Assembly: GCA_013400975.1 (NCBI GenBank)
Contig: WBMZ01008671.1
Location: 1 to 64,000 of the forward strand
Length of the DNA: 64,000 nucleotides
Direction: 5' to 3'
Source: Atrichornis clamosus
Lineage: Eukaryota > Chordata > Aves > Passeriformes > Menuridae
Part shown: positions 58,594-64,000 of the stretch, in pieces
How the letters are laid out: each line of letters opens with the position of its first letter
Numbering within the stretch: position 1 is the stretch's first letter
The notes under the pieces: generated by a model
Seen by the model: only the letters and a program-made list of their open reading frames with translations
Databases searched by the model: none
Told to the model about the DNA's origin: nothing
Made by a program: the position numbers and the translations under genes

Positions 58594-61500
58594 GTAGGTG
58601 AAACCCACTTAGTATTTTGGGGTTTTTTTAATCTTCTCTGTTCCATATCTTCCTCAGCTGCCTCATGGTGAGTCTTTGGACAGTGCTGCTGTTCAGCAGC
58701 TGCCAATGTTGGGTTAATACATAAACCCTTATTTGAGCACTAGCATCCTGAAAATATTTTGGGATGTGTCCTGTATTTCTCCTGGAGTACCTTAATGACC
58801 ATCTCTTCCCCTTGTACTTATTCCAGCCTGGCCAGGTCCCCCCACTTGTAGTAGAAGAGACAGCTGGCAAGCTATTAATCTGTAAAAGCTTGAGTCCTTG
58901 GGATTTGCTTCCTCCTGTTCTACTGAAAAGCAGCATTTACTGAGTTTCAGGGTTGCCTGAAAAGTGGGTATGATTTGGTTAGGAGGAGGTCACATCGAGC
59001 CTCAGATGTCTGTGGGAAGGAGGGCATGTGCTGTATAGGCAGCTGAATTCCTGTGGCATTGGTGCTTTCAATCCATTGAGTTAATTTAATTGTGTTGATT
59101 GAATATTTAATTGTGTCAAATGCATATTCAATTATATGAGGGCATCTAAAATCCTTGGTAGGAATCATGACTGTGGTGGTTCAATGTGGAAAGAAGCAAG
59201 GAATAAGGGAGTTAGTTGTACTTGCAGCTTTATTTCTGCTACTTGTTCTGCTGTGGCTGAGACAACACATCCAGGGCAATAAAGCAGTTCTAAAACCACG
59301 ACTTTGCAAGGTGATTGAACAGGAGAAAAAGTGACCGGTGTTTTCTCCTAGAATGAAGTCTGTGCTTGAGATGTCACAGGGGTTTTTTGGTGAAGTACTA
59401 CAAACGCCTTATATTAGTTGGAGTGTGTCCTCAAATCTCCCCATTGCTTCTCCTCTCATGAAGAACTGTGATGTAGTTAACTCTGCATGGTTTGGTTTTC
59501 CTAAATTTCACTGAGTGACCAAAAAAACACCTGAAGAGAGTTTTCTCAGGCAACCTAGAAGCATTATTTCGTGGGCAGGGCAGTTCTCCAGCAGCAAACT
59601 TCATTTCCTCTCCTCTTTGGGGCTCCCTCCTGTTTTCCTGTATTCAATTCAAAACCCAATCTAGTCTTGTGATTTTGGTGGGGGGAAAAAAACCCAGGGG
59701 TCTCATCTCAGCTGGGTTGCAGCTCTGCGATCACCAAAACATGGTTAAAACCAAGCTGAAGTCTGTTGTGTTGCAAGAGTGAGCTGGGTGGGCTTAATTG
59801 GAGCACTGGATTGGGCTCCTCAGAGAAATCGCAGTGCGGGTTGGAGCATCCTGCTCCCGTCTGGGGTCTTCCTCTGCCATACAGAGAGTGCTTGATGAGA
59901 GGAGACCCTCGGAGCCAAGGGATCTTCTGCATAAAGCCCCGTGCCCAAGGCTGCGATGAACCATGGAACAGTGTGTTGGTTTTTCCCTCTCAGCCAAAAC
60001 AACAGCCAAAACAACAGCCAGTTCAGGGACGGGAGAGATCACACCAGATGTGCATTTCTGTTTCTTTTTCTTTCTGGTCCCTTCAGATAAGCCATCAGCA
60101 GACAGAAGAATTCAGCCCCCCAGGGCATCCCTGCCTCCTGCACAGATGGCAAGGAGAGATAGCAAAAGAAACTGCAGTGGGCTGGGGTTGGAAGATCAAG
60201 GGGTGAGATACAGCCCTGACCAAGTAGCACTGGGATAATATCCCAGGAGAAGAGAAAAAAGCCTTGAAGTCTAATTGATCCAGCATCATTCCGGAGGAGA
60301 CATAGGGTCATTTCAGCCCTAAGCAGTCACAAATTAAATGGAAAGAGCAGAGAGTATGCAGTCCTGCCCAAGTCCTCCACACTGCTGTCAAAGCTTAGAC
60401 AGAAACCCACATTTATTTCAAATTCAGAAAGAAGCCTGAATAGAGGGAGCTGAAGTGAAAAAGCAGTGTTTTGAGTAATTATTTAAAAGCCAAAGGCATG
60501 GTTCCTTTCCCTAGAAATTGGCTTGACACCTCAGCAGCTTCTCTCTCCTCATGCCACATGTTTTCTTGCTGGGGGTTTCAGGGTCCCCTTGTCTGTGTGG
60601 TGATTTGGGACTAGGAGGTGAGTTTTAGTCCTTCTAGTGCCACTTGAGTTGCTCCCAGAGAGCCCTTGCTCCTTGAAAGTGGTTTCTAGCAGTAAGTTAG
60701 CTCTCAGAATGTTTATTTTATGTGGAAAACATGATAGAAGTAGAGGGGGAAAAGGGTAGGAATAGGGGAAAAAAAACAAGGCTGTATTGGAGCACAAACA
60801 GACTACAAAGCTATTTACTTTATTGCAGTGCTATTATCTTAATGTCCCAGGCATCATTCTGGGGGAGAAAAGCTCTGTTTCAGAGCTGGTGGAGCCACAC
60901 AGGTGATATAAAAATTCCTCAGGGTGAGATTTTATGTCAGGCAAAACAGCTGGAAGTTACGGGCTTTTTGTTTGAAACCTCATCTGGATACAGAGAGACT
61001 CAAAATTGCAGGGCTGTGGATTGCAGGACTGGGGGCGTCAGAGGCTGCGAGGCTTGGGAGAGATTGAGCAGGGCTAGGAAACAGCTCTGGATTCCTGGAC
61101 CCAAGGGAAGAAGGTCTGGTTTCTTAGAAGGGGATTGGCAGCAGCCAAGGAGGGGAGTAGGGTTGGCACACAGTGAACTTGCAAGAAGAGAAGAGGTTAT
61201 CCTGCGAAGTTGGTGAGAAGCAGGCATAGCCCCGAAGTCCTGGGCACACCTGGGTCTGGTGTTCCTGGGGCAGCTTCTCCCCTTGTCCTGAAGCTGGTGA
61301 GTACTCGGCACTAGGCAGTGCCCAGGCCTGGCAATGCCTGTATGTGGTGCACAGGCTCTTCCTGCCCAGGACTTGCCCCATCCGAGGCTGACAAATCCCA
61401 GGTGACTGTGATGGGCATCCTCCTGCCAGGTGCAGGAGTCACTCTCACAAGTGGCCATCCAGCTTGGGTCGAGGTGTCAACCCCCAGCTTGACCTCTGCT

Positions 61501-62019
61501 CGATGCACAGGTCCAGCTGGCCCTGCCTGGTTGTAGCTGACCTTCAGGTTGAATGGAGCTTTATATAACTCAGATATTGCAAAAAAGCTGATAAAGCACA
61601 TTGGTATCCAGAAATCTGCCTGTTTGGTTTTTTTTTTCTTCCCAGCTGGTCTTCTAATTGATACTGATTCCCTCCCAGAGTGAGTGCAGGCTTCTCTCTC
61701 CTCCCTGGCAGTGACATTCAGACAGGGACACATCTTGGGCTAGCGAAGCACCTTTTGTTTCACATGCAGAATGACGCTGATGTCCGGCCCTGCTATAAAT
61801 AGCGCCCGTCCCTGCTTCCTTCCCGTCACCTTTCCTTGGGAAATGCTGTCCCTGTGTTGTGGAGGAGCACAGCTCACCTACCCTGAGGTCTCTGCCACAT
61901 ACCTTTCACTCTCTTAGGGAGAAGGAACCCCATGGGCGTGCCCCATAGCTCTTTCCTTGCGTATGTGCTATGTTTATATGTTCCACAGGTCATTTTTTTT
62001 TCCCAGAAAAACTGTGGAT

Positions 62020-62150
62020 GCCTCATCCTTGAAAGTATCCAAGGCCAGGTTGAACGGGTCTAGTAGAAGGTGTCCCTGCCCATGGCAGGGGGTGGAACTG
62101 AATGGTCTTTAAGGTCCCTTCCAGCCCAAACCCAGGGATCCTGTGATTTT
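62020..62150 (+). mobile_element. CR1 3' end
   Basis: Contains tatccaaggccaggttgaac, ggtgtccctgcccatggcag and a cagggatcctgtgat tail. Confidence 0.9.
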
Positions 62151-63928
62151 TTCATGCATGCGTGCTTCATTTGTTGCATAAGATAGGTATGAAGAGGGAA
62201 GTAGATGTAATTTAAAAAACTGTTATGGGCACATTTTCCACAACAGCAGTCAGCATCAGAGCCACATCTGATGGAGGGTTCGGTTGCACAGGGTGTTACA
62301 AAAGCCTTCAGGAGGTAATGAGGTCCTTACTGCAGAGAGCTTACGATCAGAGCAGGAGAGGTATCACCCTCCCAAGCTTTCCTGGCAGAAATTTTGCAGC
62401 CAGTGTTTTCTCTCTTGGCTTAGAGTCAGGAGGTGTGACTGCCACCTCCTGATGAGGATGGTGGAGGGCATCACCGCTTGCTGGGATCGTGGGAGAAGAG
62501 CAGCAGAGGCAAGTGTTTTCATACCATGTCCAAAGGCATCAAAGGCCACTTGGTTTGACCTCCTGTAGGCATCCACTGCTCAGGAAAGAGGGAGTTTTCC
62601 TGAGGGGTGGCAGGACCTCTCCTGCAATAAAAGAAATACCCTGGGATAATGGGGCATGACAGACACATTTCTCAAGTCCTCTCCTTCTCCTTTTCCCAAC
62701 CTGATGTCTCTCTGCTGGCAGAGCACAAACTGTGTCGGGACGTGGTCTCCTTGAATGGGTGGGCTCTGAGTTTGGCCCTTTCTTTTTCAGAAAGTTCCCA
62801 AAACCCACCATTTCTTAAGTATCTGTTGAAGCATTGCAAGTTGACTTCATGTTGCACAGGATTCCTCCAGTTCCCATGGCCTCCTGGTGGGATATGTTTG
62901 GGTTGGAGAGTCCAGCTGGCCAAATCCTTTGGCCTGGAAATGCATGGAAATGCATGCACAGAGGCTTGCCCCAGCCTTGTAGGAATGATAAAAAACATCG
63001 CCAGTTTAGATAGGATTTACAGGGAATATATGGAGTTACAATGGGTTAAGACAGATGAGTCTGTACCTTCTTCTTGGTCTTCTGGTTAACAGCACTGAAA
63101 TGATTCTGTCACCTGAGGAAGGGGACAGTTCTCCTGAGGACCAGGAAAAGGGAAAGTCTTAAAAAGTTTGCACTGTTGGCATCACATTGATCCAAAATCT
63201 TGTTGGATTCAAAAGACAAATCAGGCTGAGTACCTTACCGAAAGGAAATCCTCAGGTGTGCAGAGATGCTGGCTGGTACCTCACGGGGCTTTGAGTGGTC
63301 CTTTTCTATGGACAAGAACAGGAGAGGATGGCAGAGAAAACAGCCCGTGTCCTGGAGAGGATGAAGTAAAGGCCTCAGAGTTAATCAATCTCCTCTTTGC
63401 AAAAGCCATCTTTCTCCTAGGTTGCCATAGAAAAAGTGAGAAACCCTTGTGCTTCTTCTGTGCAGCTTGAGTGTCTTCAGGCTCTGGGGTGACAGGAGTC
63501 ATGAAGGACGGCTCTGCCTGTCCCAGCCAGGGCTGTTGAGGACCACAGCCAGCCTCAGGTGGAGGACCATCACTTGTAGCTGTGTCTGAGTTTTGTGTTG
63601 TCTCCTCCTTCTCCTGTTGGATGAAATTTTAGGAGGTGTGTTTCTGCACCTGGGAAATCCATCTTTCATAAAGCCCTTCCATGGGGAGCTGCAACAGAAG
63701 GCTGCCTAAGTCCTGGCTCGTACATGGGGGGTAGGGTTGGGAGCAAAGAGGCTCAGTAGCTCTCCCCATCTCCCTTCAGCATGCCCCAAATACTTACAGC
63801 TTTCAAGAACAGAATTACAGAAATGTCCCCAAGTTTTCTCTTGCATTGACTGAATTTATTTACTTCCTAGCGTTAACTTGGCTTTGCACTTAAACGATCA
63901 GGAAAAAACAGTCTGGATTATTTTTTTG

Positions 63929-63940
63929 TGTGTGTGTGTT
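63929..63940. repeat. Short (GT)n run
   Basis: Six GT repeats in T-rich sequence. Confidence 0.85.
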
Positions 63941-64000
63941 TTGTTTTCTGGACTTAATTAGATTCAGAGCTGGGGGAGGCAGAAATATCCTCCTTCCCCG

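Larger units (their letters stand above)
7896..64000 (+). other. CTIF: CTIF gene, 5' part (partial, continues beyond window)
   Basis: Six short exons with consensus splice borders translate, when joined in order, to a protein that matches my recollection of vertebrate CTIF over its first about 199 residues. CTIF binds the nuclear cap-binding protein CBP80 and, through its C-terminal MIF4G domain, recruits eIF3 and the ribosome to newly exported mRNAs. It thereby supports the first round of translation and nonsense-mediated decay, and acts in the perinuclear cytoplasm. Only the N-terminal region is present here. The left limit is the likely acceptor of the exon carrying the start codon; earlier noncoding exons were not identified. 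Introns are about 3.0, 14.5 (or 10.4 plus 3.9 around the cassette), 0.8, 3.8 and 28.0 kb. Identification rests on recalled similarity, not on a database search. Confidence 0.95.
58594..64000 (+). other. CTIF intron 6, partial
   Basis: About 5.4 kb after donor gtaggt, running to the window edge. It holds one CR1 end at 62,020-62,150 and a short GT run near 63,929-63,940. No downstream CTIF exon was found. Confidence 0.75.

Noticed and set aside
59965..60206. Gln/Pro-rich open frame as the next CTIF exon, which is Gln/Pro/His-rich in mammals
   Set aside because: The frame does not align with the expected continuation, and its Gln content comes from a duplicated ccaaaacaacag unit without suitable splice sites.
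1..64000. Bacterial-type systems: operons, CRISPR arrays, phage or integrative elements
   Set aside because: All reading frames are short and unordered, exons are spliced and repeats are avian CR1; nothing prokaryotic is present.

Overview
The window is vertebrate nuclear DNA, almost certainly from a passerine bird. Real coding sequence is a series of short exons with GT/AG splice borders, separated by introns of 0.8 to 28 kb. About two dozen fragments of the avian CR1 LINE lie in both orientations. One element at about 20,992-21,130 has a tRNA-Ile-like head and a CR1-like tail, the architecture of the TguSINE1 family described from passerines. There are no operons, bacterial promoters, CRISPR arrays or compact ORFs. 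Nearly every open reading frame above 60 codons is noise in intron or CR1 sequence.

The one recognisable gene is CTIF (CBP80/20-dependent translation initiation factor, formerly KIAA0427), on the + strand. Its first coding exon is at 7,929-8,108. Further exons are at 11,093-11,176, 25,676-25,749, 26,559-26,663, 30,471-30,546 and 58,517-58,593, and the gene runs off the right edge. These six exons join in frame (phases 0, 0, 2, 2, 0, 2) and encode the first 198 residues plus two bases of codon 199, which is the N-terminal part. The C-terminal MIF4G domain lies beyond the window. A further open segment at 21,612-21,734 (123 nt, 41 codons, phase 0-0, Ser/Gly/Arg-rich) has splice borders and fits between exons 2 and 3 without breaking the frame. 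It is a candidate cassette exon.

Layout: 1-7,895 is upstream DNA or a 5'UTR intron with CR1 fragments. 7,896-30,546 holds coding exons 1-5 and the candidate cassette. 30,547-58,516 is a single 28-kb intron containing a CpG island at about 42,825-43,120, a second CpG-enriched stretch at about 41,090-41,720, microsatellites, a 30-bp minisatellite, a fold-back repeat and many CR1 ends. 58,517-64,000 is the last visible exon and the start of the next intron.

Points most worth a second look are the cassette exon, a canonical eIF4E-binding-type motif (Y-x4-L-L) in the first CTIF exon, the intronic CpG island, an octamer/homeodomain/MEIS-type motif cluster in intron 2, the tRNA-CR1 SINE next to a GGAAT satellite-like array, and two diverged 140-bp copies of a repeat I do not recognise. 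I found no evidence of a wholly new biological system.
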